Source of the DNA: Hyphomonas sp. Mor2
Lineage (GTDB): Bacteria > Pseudomonadota > Alphaproteobacteria > Caulobacterales > Hyphomonadaceae
NCBI RefSeq assembly: GCF_001854405.1
Contig: NZ_CP017718.1
Location: 1,922,001-1,986,000 of the forward strand
Direction: 5' to 3'
DNA: 64,000 nt
In this document: positions 34,488 to 42,881 of the stretch, piece by piece
Layout: every line of letters begins with the position of its first letter
Position numbering within the stretch: position 1 is the first letter of the stretch
Program-made: the position numbers and the translations under genes
Notes under the pieces: generated by a model
The model's input: only the letters and a program-made list of their open reading frames with translations
Told to the model about the DNA's origin: nothing
Database searches by the model: none

Positions 34488-34765
34488 GGCTCGCCCGCCT
34501 GTTTCGTACGCTGCACCTGCCGCCACACATTCCAGATCGCCACGCCCGCAATGCCGAGCCAGATCAAATTGAGCGCAAGCGAGGGAATTGCGCCATGGTA
34601 GCCGCTATTGATGATCAAACCGGTCGCGCCGAGCAGGTTCATCCATTGATAGGCAAACGATTGCCCCTGCAGCTTGTTATTCGACAGCAAATAATACGCA
34701 ATCAGGATCAGCGCGGCGCCCGCCCATCCGATCAGTTCTACCAGAATCAATTCCAGAGACGGCAT
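34484..34765 (-). CDS. CBU_0592-like small integral membrane protein
   Basis: A 93-residue inner-membrane protein with three hydrophobic helices, about 5-25, 40-56 and 60-80. The pattern LIGWAGAALILIAYYLLSNN then LQGQSFAYQWMNLLGATGLI matches the CBU_0592 membrane family, an uncharacterised group. It starts 3 bases after the glmM stop on the same strand and is probably cotranscribed with it. Its stop overlaps that of the thiE-like gene by 4 bp (CTAA). Confidence 0.82.
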   Translation of the reverse strand: MPSLELILVELIGWAGAALILIAYYLLSNNKLQGQSFAYQWMNLLGATGLIINSGYHGAIPSLALNLIWLGIAGVAIWNVWRQVQRTKQAGEP

Positions 34766-34768
34766 GAT

Positions 34769-36115
34769 CTAGCTGACCGCACGCACGGCGTCGGCCACCG
34801 ATTCGACCGCATCATCCATGAGTTTTGCATCGATCGCCTCCGCCATGACGCGAATGAGCGGCTCGGTTCCAGACTTGCGGATGACCAGGCGCCCCTTCTT
34901 GCCGAGCGCCTTCTCGGCCGCCGCAATCGCTTCCTTGACCGAGTCCTCCTCCAAAGGCGCACCCGTCTTGAAACGGACATTGACCAGCTTTTGCGGCACA
35001 GGATCAAACACATGCGCGATCTTCGACAAGGGTTCGCCTTTCTCAACCATGACCGCGAGCACCTGCAAAGCCGCCATCAGGCCATCGCCGGTGGTGGAAT
35101 AGTCGGACATGACAATGTGCCCGGACTGTTCGCCGCCGAGATTGAACCCGCCTTCTCGCATCCGCTCGACCACATAGCGGTCGCCGACTTTGGTCCGCTC
35201 CAGGGTCAGGCCCAGACCCGTCAGATGCTGTTCCAGACCCAGATTCGACATCACCGTGGTGACCACACCCGGTTGCGCCAGCTGGTCCTTGCCCTGCCAA
35301 TTTTCCGCGATCAGTCCGATCAGCTGGTCGCCATCAATCTCATTTCCCTGTTCGTCGATAATGATGCACCGATCCGCATCGCCGTCGAGCGCAATGCCGA
35401 TATCGGCGCGATAGGTCTGAACGGCCTCTTTCAGCGCGGCGGTATCGGTAGAGCCGACCTCGAGATTGATATTGAAGCCATTTGGCTCCACGCCGATCGG
35501 AAACACTTCTGCGCCCAGCTCATACAGGGCGGCGGGCGCGACCTTGTAGGCCGCCCCGTTGGCGCAATCGATGCAGATTCTGAGGCCTTTCAGGTTCATG
35601 CGGCGCGGAAAGCTCGCCTTGACGATCTCAACATAGCGCGCCTGTGCATCATCGACCCGTTTGGTTCGCCCCAATTCCTCGGGCCCCGCCAGTTTGTCGT
35701 CCAGCGCGCGATCCATGCGGCTTTCAATCTCGAGCTCGATATCGTCCGACAATTTATACCCATTCGGCCCGAACAGCTTGATTCCATTGTCCTGGAAGCT
35801 GTTATGGCTGGCCGAGATCATGACCCCAAGATCGGCGCGCAAAGAGCGGGTCATCATCGCGACACCAGGGGTGGGCAGTGGCCCAAACAGGGTCACATCC
35901 ATGCCGACAGAGGTGAATCCGGCCACCAAAGCCGGCTCGATCATATATCCTGACAGGCGAGTATCCTTGCCGATAACCACGCTATGACGCCGCGGACTCG
36001 TGGTTCTGAAGTACTTTCCAGCCGCCATTCCAAGCCGCATGGCGATCTCCGGAGTCATCGGAGGTGTGTTCGCAGTGCCACGGATTCCGTCAGTTCCGAA
36101 ATATTTGCGTGCCAT
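34769..36115 (-). CDS. glmM: phosphoglucosamine mutase
   Basis: A 448-residue phosphohexomutase that converts glucosamine 6-phosphate to glucosamine 1-phosphate on the route to UDP-GlcNAc. [16 protein letters not shown] is the standard N-terminus. The phosphoserine is in [18 protein letters not shown] (Ser103 by alignment). [11 protein letters not shown] is the metal-binding loop, [10 protein letters not shown] the sugar-recognition loop, and [14 protein letters not shown] the phosphate-binding tail. A 3-base gap joins it to the CBU_0592-like gene. glmS, the preceding pathway step, lies 0.9 kb away on the other strand. Confidence 0.97.
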   Translation of the reverse strand: MARKYFGTDGIRGTANTPPMTPEIAMRLGMAAGKYFRTTSPRRHSVVIGKDTRLSGYMIEPALVAGFTSVGMDVTLFGPLPTPGVAMMTRSLRADLGVMISASHNSFQDNGIKLFGPNGYKLSDDIELEIESRMDRALDDKLAGPEELGRTKRVDDAQARYVEIVKASFPRRMNLKGLRICIDCANGAAYKVAPAALYELGAEVFPIGVEPNGFNINLEVGSTDTAALKEAVQTYRADIGIALDGDADRCIIIDEQGNEIDGDQLIGLIAENWQGKDQLAQPGVVTTVMSNLGLEQHLTGLGLTLERTKVGDRYVVERMREGGFNLGGEQSGHIVMSDYSTTGDGLMAALQVLAVMVEKGEPLSKIAHVFDPVPQKLVNVRFKTGAPLEEDSVKEAIAAAEKALGKKGRLVIRKSGTEPLIRVMAEAIDAKLMDDAVESVADAVRAVS

Positions 36116-36277
36116 AATGCCCTAAATTCCTTGCCTCGTTCAATTGTACGAGTGTTTACTGATGCTCTTAAAGGCGCAATGCCATAGTTTTGCAGCAATT
36201 TCCAAGGAAGCTTTCATGGCTTCATGGCATATGACCTGCATGAGGTGATGCGTTGGGGAAAAGAGAGGACACGCAAA

Positions 36278-36814
36278 ATGCGTATGAAATCATTCCTTGC
36301 GGGTAGTATGCTCGCTTTCACACTCGCAGGCTGTGCCACCGGTATTCCGGCGGATACGTCTGTTGCCGATTATTGTGCAAACGCAGACCGGGCGTCTGAA
36401 GATGTTTGCCGCCTGAATGTGATGATTGATGGCAATGCCACCGCACTTTCAGAAACCAATTTGAGCCTCGGCGAAGCCCGCCAGATCGCTGATAGCGCCG
36501 CGTCTGCAGCCGCAAGCGCGCAGGCCTCCGCCGATGCCGCGCAAAGCCGCGCCGACGAAGCCTACTCGCTGGCGGAGTATCTGTCCGAGAAAGATCTCGA
36601 CTGCAAGACGACCACAGTCCAGAAATCAGACACAGGCACATGTGAGCCGGGTTACACGGTGATGGGCTGTGTTCAGACCCGTTATACGCACCGCGCTGGC
36701 GGCCTGTCCTTCCTGCGGGAACTGAACAATGAGCAGTGCCGCTTCAACAGCCGCGTGCTGGAAATGCAAGTGCGTTGCTGCCGCGCTGCAACCGGCGACG
36801 CCGCGGCCTCATAA
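36278..36814 (+). CDS. cysteine-rich lipoprotein with Ala-rich coiled coil
   Basis: A 178-residue precursor. The signal (about 1-18) ends at the lipobox LAGC, so the mature protein is lipid-anchored. A helical segment of Ala/Ser/Asp/Gln (GEARQIADSAASAAASAQAS and on, about 65-105) resembles Lpp-type coiled coils. The C-terminal 60 residues hold six cysteines (DLDCK, GTCEPG, MGCVQ, EQCRF and a CC pair), likely disulfide-bonded. ATG 36278 has AGAGGA upstream and is preferred over one 18 codons earlier. It sits alone between divergent glmM and co-oriented glmS. Envelope structural role is inferred. Confidence 0.78.
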   Translation: MRMKSFLAGSMLAFTLAGCATGIPADTSVADYCANADRASEDVCRLNVMIDGNATALSETNLSLGEARQIADSAASAAASAQASADAAQSRADEAYSLAEYLSEKDLDCKTTTVQKSDTGTCEPGYTVMGCVQTRYTHRAGGLSFLRELNNEQCRFNSRVLEMQVRCCRAATGDAAAS

Positions 36815-36847
36815 CGGTCCGTTTAACGGATCATCAGAACACGTGTG

Positions 36848-36884
36848 ACAAGGGGATCCGATCAAGGGTCCCCTTGTTTCTTTG
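36848..36884 (+). terminator. intrinsic terminator after the lipoprotein gene
   Basis: ACAAGGGGA (36848-36856) pairs with TCCCCTTGT (36869-36877), and three more pairs including one G-T extend the stem to a GATCAA loop. TTCTTTG follows. It lies 33 bases after the lipoprotein stop and before glmS. Confidence 0.82.
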
Positions 36885-37010
36885 TGCCGCCTTCGAGTTT
36901 CCTCTTTTGCACCCCGGCGTTCGACACATTCGGAAATAGGATTTGCAATGACGAAGAGACGCACGCAGGTCTAGGAGAAGCGCGCGACCCAATCTGGAGT
37001 GGAGTACTAA

Positions 37011-38846
37011 ATGTGTGGGATTATCGGCATTCTGGGCAAGGATGGATCGGCGGCGGAGCGCGCGATGGAGGCGTTGAAGCGGCTCGAATATCGCGGCTAT
37101 GACAGTGCCGGTATCGCAACTCTGAATGACGGCAAGCTGGATCGTCGCCGGGCCGCCGGAAAACTCAGCAACCTGCAGACACTGCTTCGGGAAGAGCCCA
37201 TTTCGGGCCTCACCGGCATCGGGCACACGCGGTGGGCGACACATGGCGCCGCGACCACCGGCAACGCCCACCCGCATTTCGCCGGGCCGGTGGCGCTCGT
37301 GCACAATGGAATCATCGAGAATTTCCGCCGCCTCCGCGACGATCTGGAAGCCAGAGGTCACACATTCGAGACCGAAACAGATACCGAAACAGTCGCTCAC
37401 CTGATCTCCGCCAATATTGCCGGTGGCGCCGATCCGGTCGGCGCAGTGAAGTCAGCCCTGGGTGAATTAGAGGGCGCATTTGCGCTCTGTATCCTCGTGG
37501 AAGGGCGCGAAGACCTGTTAATCGGCGCCCGCAAAGGCTCGCCCCTGGTCATCGGGATCGGCGACGAAGAAATGTTCCTGGGGTCCGATGCGCTGGCTGT
37601 CGCCCCGTTCACCAATCGGGTTGTGTATCTCGAAGAAGGTGATTGCTGCGTCCTCAGCCATACCAGCTACACGATTTACGATGAAAGCGGCGCCGAGGTG
37701 ACCCGACCGCAAACCGTGGTCCAGGCCGCCGGCGCGACGGTCGAGAAGGGCAATTATCGCCATTTCATGCAGAAAGAGATCTTCGAACAGCCGGACAGCA
37801 CCGCCCGCACGATCGGCGCCTATGTCAATGCGTTCGAGCAGAGCGTTGAACTGCCCGGCGACGAAGATGCGATAGACTGGGCGAACATCACCCATCTTCA
37901 CATGGTCGCCTGCGGCACCGCCTATTACGCCACCTGCGTCGCGGAATACTGGTTTGAGCAGTTTGCTCACTTGCCGGTCAAAACCGATATCGCGTCGGAA
38001 TTTCGGTATCGCCAACCGGCCCTGCCCAAGTCGGGTGGCCTCGCCTTGTTCGTCAGCCAGTCGGGTGAAACAGCCGATACGCTGGCCGCGCTTCGCTATT
38101 GCAAGGAAGCGGGTCTGAAAACCGCCGCCGTGGTCAACGTTCCGACATCGACGATCGCACGCGAAGTGGATCTCGTCCTGCCGACCCTGGCCGGACCTGA
38201 AATCGGAGTGGCATCCACAAAGGCCTTCACGGCGCAGCTGTGCGCCCTCGCCGCGGCCGTCATCGCAGCCGGCAAGGCGCGCGGCGTATTGAATCGTGAG
38301 CAAGAGCTGCGCATGGTCACGGCGCTGAGCGGTGTCCCGCGCCTGCTGTCGGAAGCGTTCGCACTGGATGAACCGATCGCAGCGCTCTCTTATGATCTGT
38401 CAAAGGCGCGCGATGTGATTTATCTCGGTCGGGGTGTTCACTATCCGATCGCGCTTGAAGGCGCGCTGAAACTGAAAGAAATCAGCTATATTCACGCGGA
38501 AGGGTATGCCAGCGGCGAGCTGAAACATGGTCCGATTGCGCTGATCGATGAAGAGACGCCCGTCGTCTTCGTGGCGCCGTATGACAGTCTGTTTGATAAA
38601 TCGCTGTCGAATTTGCAGGAAGTCGCGGCGCGGCGCGGAAATGTGCTTTTGATCTCGGATGCAAAAGGCCTCGAGGAAGCTGGCGATACGCCTGCCTATG
38701 GCATCGAAATGCCGGAATGCGATCCGTTCATCGCACCTATTCTGTATGCCCTTCCCGTTCAGATGCTGGCGTACCACATCGCTGTGGAAAAAGGCACTGA
38801 CGTCGACCAACCGCGTAATCTGGCGAAGTCCGTCACCGTCGAGTAA
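37011..38846 (+). CDS. glmS: glutamine-fructose-6-phosphate aminotransferase
   Basis: A 611-residue enzyme making glucosamine 6-phosphate. The N-terminal glutaminase starts MCGIIGILGKDG with Cys2 as nucleophile and has RWATHGAATTGNAHPH. Two SIS isomerase domains follow, with MVACGTAYYATCVAEYW and VSQSGETADTLAALRY in the first and ISYIHAEGYASGELKHGPIA in the second. The end DQPRNLAKSVTVE is invariant. Normal length. GGAGTGGAG lies before the ATG. It is 0.9 kb from glmM, so both precursor steps of peptidoglycan lie together although on opposite strands. Confidence 0.98.
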   Translation: MCGIIGILGKDGSAAERAMEALKRLEYRGYDSAGIATLNDGKLDRRRAAGKLSNLQTLLREEPISGLTGIGHTRWATHGAATTGNAHPHFAGPVALVHNGIIENFRRLRDDLEARGHTFETETDTETVAHLISANIAGGADPVGAVKSALGELEGAFALCILVEGREDLLIGARKGSPLVIGIGDEEMFLGSDALAVAPFTNRVVYLEEGDCCVLSHTSYTIYDESGAEVTRPQTVVQAAGATVEKGNYRHFMQKEIFEQPDSTARTIGAYVNAFEQSVELPGDEDAIDWANITHLHMVACGTAYYATCVAEYWFEQFAHLPVKTDIASEFRYRQPALPKSGGLALFVSQSGETADTLAALRYCKEAGLKTAAVVNVPTSTIAREVDLVLPTLAGPEIGVASTKAFTAQLCALAAAVIAAGKARGVLNREQELRMVTALSGVPRLLSEAFALDEPIAALSYDLSKARDVIYLGRGVHYPIALEGALKLKEISYIHAEGYASGELKHGPIALIDEETPVVFVAPYDSLFDKSLSNLQEVAARRGNVLLISDAKGLEEAGDTPAYGIEMPECDPFIAPILYALPVQMLAYHIAVEKGTDVDQPRNLAKSVTVE

Positions 38847-38864
38847 CTGGATTAAGAGATGCAA

Positions 38865-38895
38865 ATAGCCTGACCGCAAATCGCGGTCAGGCTAT
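38865..38895. terminator. 13-bp hairpin between glmS and the small membrane ORF
   Basis: TAGCCTGACCGC (38866-38877) and GCGGTCAGGCTA (38883-38894) pair perfectly, with one more A-T pair and a 5-base loop. It follows the glmS stop by 20 bases and the small minus-strand ORF stop by 12. On the minus side ATTTGC follows; on the plus side there is no T-run. It may stop transcription in both directions. Confidence 0.6.
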
Positions 38896-38906
38896 GCATG
38901 TCTGGC

Positions 38907-39023
38907 TCATACGACTGTTCCGAACAGGCCCACAGAAAGGGCGGCGCCGAACACGGCGAGAGGAACTGAAAGAGCAGCGGCGAGGAAGCCCTGACGAGCT
39001 TCGTTTTGGGAGGAAACACGCAT
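38907..39023 (-). CDS. 38-residue putative single-pass membrane protein
   Basis: A short frame on the minus strand that encodes MRVSSQNEARQG followed by a hydrophobic helix (FLAAALSVPLAVFGAALSVG, about 13-32) and LFGTVV. AAGGA lies 8 bases before the ATG, a usable TTGATT/16/TACATT promoter lies about 57-85 bases upstream, and a strong hairpin follows 12 bases after the stop. Together these form a complete expression unit between glmS and a TetR gene. Function unknown. It might be a small inner-membrane regulator; no toxin-type antitoxin is visible. Confidence 0.5.
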   Translation of the reverse strand: MRVSSQNEARQGFLAAALSVPLAVFGAALSVGLFGTVV

Positions 39024-39079
39024 GGGATTTGTCCTTCTTTGCGTCATTTGAACAGCGACCATTCGCTGCCCATGACCTC

Positions 39080-39107
39080 AATGTAGGAGACAAAAATCAA
39101 AAATCAA
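39080..39107 (-). promoter_or_regulatory. candidate promoter for the 38-residue ORF
   Basis: Read on the minus strand, TTGATT (39107-39102) and TACATT (39085-39080) are separated by 16 bases, near the sigma-70 spacing. The expected start of transcription, near 39073, gives a leader of about 50 bases. The AT-rich block here contrasts with the surrounding sequence. Confidence 0.4.
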
Positions 39108-39122
39108 TGAATGATTTGAAAA

Positions 39123-39740
39123 TTATTCAGCGTTCAATAACTCACGCGTTTTGATAGGAACACTTAACCCAGCCAGGATGATGTCCATGACGCCATCGAG
39201 CTCCCGCTCCAACTTGGGCAAGGTCAGGCGCGACCAAAGCTGCGGATAGCGGAACTTCATCGTCGCCGACTGCATCATCTCTGCAATAAAGTTGGGGTTA
39301 GCCATTGGCGCGAAATCCCCGTCAGCAATGCCCTGCTCGAGGATCTGCACCAGGTACACGCGTTCCTGCGCCATTTCTTCATTCGCAAATGTCGGACGCT
39401 CATGCGACAAGACTTCGGCGATCTCGAGCACCTTGGCGTCATTGTCCAATTTATGGAACGTCGTTGTCAGTGCGGTATGGTGGAACCGTCGCATTTTCTC
39501 GATCGCAGAGCCCGCTCCCCGTGCCAATGCAGCATTCTGGGCATTGATATCCATATTGAGTTTGCGGGCCATGGCTTCGGCAATATCAATCTTCGAAGCG
39601 AAGAACCGGTAGATGTTTCCGGCTGACATACCGCAATCCCTGGCGATTTCTGCCATTGTTGTTTTGCCGTAGCCATAGTGCTTGAAACGGTCCATAGCTG
39701 CTTGGAGAATCTGTTCGCGGGTATCGATTTTTTCACTCAT
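39123..39740 (-). CDS. TetR family transcriptional regulator
   Basis: A 205-residue regulator. The HTH is TREQILQAAMDRFKHYGYGK then IARDCGMSAGNIYRFFASK, as in TetR proteins. The ligand-binding half (about 60-205) is unlike other genes here. ATG 39740 is preferred; a GTG two codons earlier is possible. Only a weak GTGGG precedes it. It is divergent from gpsA at a short 73-bp gap, so its own promoter and that of gpsA must overlap. Downstream on the same strand is the 38-residue ORF. Confidence 0.9.
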   Translation of the reverse strand: MSEKIDTREQILQAAMDRFKHYGYGKTTMAEIARDCGMSAGNIYRFFASKIDIAEAMARKLNMDINAQNAALARGAGSAIEKMRRFHHTALTTTFHKLDNDAKVLEIAEVLSHERPTFANEEMAQERVYLVQILEQGIADGDFAPMANPNFIAEMMQSATMKFRYPQLWSRLTLPKLERELDGVMDIILAGLSVPIKTRELLNAE

Positions 39741-39813
39741 ACCCACAAGATAAAGGAAAAGTGTGAATGATCAACAAATTGTTCAATTTCGCACGCAGTT
39801 GTGAGAGTGACGT

Positions 39814-40818
39814 GTGACCGAATTTACACGCATCGGCGTTCTGGGCGCCGGCGCCTGGGGAACCGCGCTTGCTGCCTCGCTCTACAATAAACAGGCGGCG
39901 CAGACGCTCCATGTCCCGGTCTGGGCCCTCGAAGAGGACGTTGCTGACGCGTTGAGCCGTGGCGCCGGAAACCCCGCCTATCTGGCCGGCTATGACCTGC
40001 CCAAGATGCAGGCCAGCACGGATATTTCGGCGCTCGCCGGGGCACAGGCCATTCTCGCAGTTGTGCCCGCCCAGTTCGCGCGGGCCAGCTTCCAGCAGCT
40101 GGCGCCACATATAGAAGAAGGCACGCCCATCCTGCTGTGCGCAAAGGGCATTGAACAAAGCACCTTAAGCCTGATGACGGATGTGCTCTCAGAGACCATC
40201 CCGCATGCCATCCCGGCGGTGCTCTCCGGACCAAGCTTTGCGGCAGACGTCGCTCGCGGCCTGCCCACCGCAGTCACATTGGCCTGCGAAGATGAGGCAT
40301 TAGGCCAGGCTCTGATGACAGGCATCGGCCAACCGGCCTTTCGCCCCTATTGGACCAATGATCTGATCGGCGCGGAGATTGGCGGCGCGGTCAAGAACGT
40401 GCTCGCCATTGCCTGTGGCATCGTTGAAGGCTTGCAGCTCGGCAAATCTGCACATGCTGCGCTGATCGCCCGCGGGTTTGCAGAAATGACCCGTCTCGGC
40501 GTCGCCATGGGCGGCCGGGCGGAAACCCTGGCGGGCCTGTGCGGACTGGGCGACCTGGTGCTGACTTGCTCGTCGCCCCAGTCGCGCAATATGAGTTTTG
40601 GACTGGCGCTCGGACAAGGCGAAAGTGTCCAGGACATCCTCGCGGCCCGAAACGCCGTTACCGAAGGCGTCGCCACGGCACCTGCTTTGGTGAACCTGGC
40701 GCTGCAAAAAGGGGTCGAGATGCCCATCAGCGAAGCGGTCGACCAGGTCTTGAGCGGCGAGACGACGGTGCAGGACGCAATGACCGCCCTGCTCTCTCGC
40801 CCCTATAAAGGAGAATGA
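39814..40818 (+). CDS. gpsA: glycerol-3-phosphate dehydrogenase (NAD(P)+)
   Basis: A 334-residue enzyme making glycerol 3-phosphate from dihydroxyacetone phosphate for phospholipid synthesis. It has the nucleotide motif [14 protein letters not shown] near residues 5-18, [35 protein letters not shown], and the catalytic lysine region [30 protein letters not shown] and GLGDLVLTC follow. It starts with GTG. The yciI-type gene begins 1 base after its stop and the ycgN-type gene follows, so it leads a three-gene operon. Confidence 0.96.
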   Translation: MTEFTRIGVLGAGAWGTALAASLYNKQAAQTLHVPVWALEEDVADALSRGAGNPAYLAGYDLPKMQASTDISALAGAQAILAVVPAQFARASFQQLAPHIEEGTPILLCAKGIEQSTLSLMTDVLSETIPHAIPAVLSGPSFAADVARGLPTAVTLACEDEALGQALMTGIGQPAFRPYWTNDLIGAEIGGAVKNVLAIACGIVEGLQLGKSAHAALIARGFAEMTRLGVAMGGRAETLAGLCGLGDLVLTCSSPQSRNMSFGLALGQGESVQDILAARNAVTEGVATAPALVNLALQKGVEMPISEAVDQVLSGETTVQDAMTALLSRPYKGE

Positions 40819-40819
40819 T

Positions 40820-41119
40820 ATGCCCCTGTTCCTCGTCAACGCGCGCGACAAAGCGGACAGCACCGAGCTGCGCCTCGCCAACCGCATGGAGCACCTGCAA
40901 TGGGCAGGCGAATACGGTCACAGGATTGCTATGGCCGGTCCGGTTCTCTCCGACGATGGCGAGTCGATGATCGGATCAACCTTCGTGATCGAGTTTGACA
41001 CCAAGGAAGACGTTGAAGCCTGGGCAGCCGCCGACCCCTACGCCAAGGCGGGCCTGTTCGAGCGCACCGAGATCATCCCCTTCCTGTGGCTGATCGGCGA
41101 AGGCCCAAAGAATGGCTGA
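40820..41119 (+). CDS. YciI family protein
   Basis: A 99-residue single YciI-like domain of the dimeric alpha+beta ferredoxin fold. It shows MEHLQWAGEYGHRIAMAGPV, the family's His-bearing segment, and AAADPYAKAGLFERTEIIPF, which contains the conserved DPY/F motif. The biochemical function of YciI proteins is not settled. AAGGAG lies before the ATG inside the end of gpsA, and its end overlaps the ycgN-type gene by 8 bases, so all three are coupled. Confidence 0.88.
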   Translation: MPLFLVNARDKADSTELRLANRMEHLQWAGEYGHRIAMAGPVLSDDGESMIGSTFVIEFDTKEDVEAWAAADPYAKAGLFERTEIIPFLWLIGEGPKNG

Positions 41120-41582
41120 GACGAGCGAGCCGTTCTGGAAAACCAAACGGCTCGAAGACTTGAGCGCGGACGAATGGGAATCCTTGTGTGATGGCTGCGC
41201 CAAATGCTGCCTGATCAAGCTTGAGGATGAAGATACAGGCGAGATTGCGCTGACGCGGTTACATTGCAAACTGCTCGACAGCGAGACCTGCCAATGCAGC
41301 GATTATCCCAACCGCAAGCAGCACGTGCCGGATTGCGTGATTCTGACGCCGAAAGACGTGTCCGAATTGAAATGGATGCCAAGCAGTTGCTCGTATCGCC
41401 TCATTCATGAGGGTAAGCCGTTGCCCGACTGGCATCATCTGATCTCAGGCGACCGCGCGCTCATCCATCAGCGCGGGGCGTCGATCATGGGACGCACGCT
41501 CAGCGAAGAGACATTGTTTGATCCCGATGATGCCGACCAGATCGCTGAGTGGATTGTCGATTGGGAGGGCAACGAGCCGTAA
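41112..41582 (+). CDS. YcgN-type cysteine-cluster protein (UPF0260)
   Basis: A 156-residue soluble protein with the conserved cysteine set of the YcgN/YkgJ group: LCDGCAKCCLIKLEDE, LHCKLLDSETCQCSDYPNR and HVPDCV. These may bind a metal or iron-sulfur cluster. FWKTKRLEDLSADEWESLCD at the N-terminus is typical. It overlaps the yciI-type gene by 8 bases. The function of this family is unknown. The gpsA-yciI-ycgN order is usual in related alphaproteobacteria. Confidence 0.9.
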   Translation: MAETSEPFWKTKRLEDLSADEWESLCDGCAKCCLIKLEDEDTGEIALTRLHCKLLDSETCQCSDYPNRKQHVPDCVILTPKDVSELKWMPSSCSYRLIHEGKPLPDWHHLISGDRALIHQRGASIMGRTLSEETLFDPDDADQIAEWIVDWEGNEP

Positions 41583-41589
41583 GCGCGGC

Positions 41590-42618
41590 TTACGGCCCTT
41601 CGATCTCGTATCCTTTGTCGCGCAGCATCTTGATGACGCTGTCCGGACCGGACAGATGCCCCGCCCCGACCGCGATCAGCACAGAGCCCGGCTCCTCCAG
41701 CATGGCCTCAATCTGGGGCACCCAGTTGCGGTTTCGATTGACCAGGAGGGATTCGTAAAAGGCATCGTTGATCCCAACCCCTTCCGGATTTGCCACCAGG
41801 GCCTCCATGCCAGCAATATCGCCATCGGCCCACTCATCGACCAGCAGGTCCAGCATCTGCGGCGTCTCGTCCAGCATCAGCGCCGACTCGTACAGCATGG
41901 AGATCTGATCTTCCTCATCGAGCAAGTCGAAGGCATCGGCCTGTTGAGACACGGACTCCAGAAAACCAAACGATTTCCCGGCCTCGGTGGCTTCGGATTC
42001 GATCACGGTCTCAACGCCCGAGTTTGGATCATAGCCATCCGCCATGAGCTTCATCACACCAAGATTGACCGAGGCCATCCAGGGCTCGAACGCGTTCATC
42101 GCATCCATCGGCACGCCGACAGAATCAAACGCGGCCGACACCACGGCCTCGTCCTCGTCACCCAGCACTTGGCGCAAGGTTCGACCATCCTGAAACATCC
42201 CGCGGGCGAGGAAATCTGTGGCGATTGCCCGCTGGGCTTCCGGACTTTTCATATCCACCTCGAACACGACCGTGTCCGCCTCGGTCAAGGCCGTATTGAA
42301 CGCCTCGGTGCGCCATTCGAGCTCTGGACGGAGCAGATGAACGGTGCCGAAAATATGGATCACTGTATCCTCATCTGCCAGACGCCACATGACCGGTGCG
42401 CCTGGGCCATTGGTCTCGCGCGCGGTTTCCATGGCCGCATCGAATTCGGCCCGCAGCATCTCCTTGGTCGGACGTTCGACGATGCTCTCGGAAGCGGATT
42501 CGACCGCCTCCGAGGTTGCGGTGTCAGTGGAATCATCCGTCGTGGACCTGCCACAGGCGGTGAGCACGAGCGCCAGGCTCAACAGCGAAAATCCAAGTCC
42601 AGTACGAAGCTTCTTCAT
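41590..42618 (-). CDS. TraB/GumN family lipoprotein
   Basis: A 342-residue envelope protein. The signal ends at LALVLTAC, with the lipobox Cys followed by GRSTT. A low-complexity Ser/Thr/Glu stretch (about 25-50) links it to the TraB/GumN domain. That domain has TVIHIFGTVHLLRP near 87 and VAVGAGHLSGPDSV near 320, the two GxxH motifs thought to bind metal in Tiki-like peptidases. Length is normal. It may be a peptidase, but this is unproven. It is convergent with the ycgN-type gene at a 7-base gap. Confidence 0.88.
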   Translation of the reverse strand: MKKLRTGLGFSLLSLALVLTACGRSTTDDSTDTATSEAVESASESIVERPTKEMLRAEFDAAMETARETNGPGAPVMWRLADEDTVIHIFGTVHLLRPELEWRTEAFNTALTEADTVVFEVDMKSPEAQRAIATDFLARGMFQDGRTLRQVLGDEDEAVVSAAFDSVGVPMDAMNAFEPWMASVNLGVMKLMADGYDPNSGVETVIESEATEAGKSFGFLESVSQQADAFDLLDEEDQISMLYESALMLDETPQMLDLLVDEWADGDIAGMEALVANPEGVGINDAFYESLLVNRNRNWVPQIEAMLEEPGSVLIAVGAGHLSGPDSVIKMLRDKGYEIEGP

Positions 42619-42691
42619 CAGTTTCCCCTTGTGTTTCTACCTGTCTGCCAAGTGTTTCGCGACTTGCATAGCCTTTCCCGCATTCGGATGA

Positions 42692-42720
42692 TTGCATCGG
42701 TGAATTCCTTCGCGTATGAG
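42692..42720 (+). promoter_or_regulatory. candidate promoter of tRNA-Arg
   Basis: TTGCAT (42692-42697) and TATGAG (42715-42720) are separated by exactly 17 bases and end 9 bases before the tRNA. This fits a sigma-70-type promoter giving a very short leader. Confidence 0.5.
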
Positions 42721-42729
42721 GCGGAGAAC

Positions 42730-42806
42730 GCACCCGTAGCTCAGTTGGATAGAGTACCAGATTCCGAATCTGGGGGTCACAGGTTCAAATCCTGTCGGGT
42801 GCGCCA
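42730..42806 (+). tRNA. tRNA-Arg (anticodon CCG)
   Basis: A 77-nt cloverleaf with encoded CCA. The acceptor stem GCACCCG pairs with CGGGTGC, followed by G and CCA. The D arm is TAGCTCAGTTGGATAGAG, the anticodon stem CCAGA/TCTGG encloses TTCCGAA with anticodon CCG for CGG codons, and the T arm holds GTTCAAAT. It is probably transcribed from the promoter just upstream. Confidence 0.95.
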
Positions 42807-42881
42807 TGATTCTTCGAGATCGGTGCCGGACGTGTGCATTCGTCAGAGTAATATCCGCCACAATCTACACCTTCACCCTGC

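Noticed and set aside
34214-35953. A 579-codon open frame on the plus strand opposite glmM
   Set aside because: It lies antisense to a highly conserved gene and has no family features; high GC and codon bias in glmM explain it.
36210-36251. Possible 10-codon leader peptide (MASWHMTCMR) before the lipoprotein gene
   Set aside because: It has an AAGGAAG site, but no repeated control codons or attenuator follow, so there is no regulatory logic to support it.
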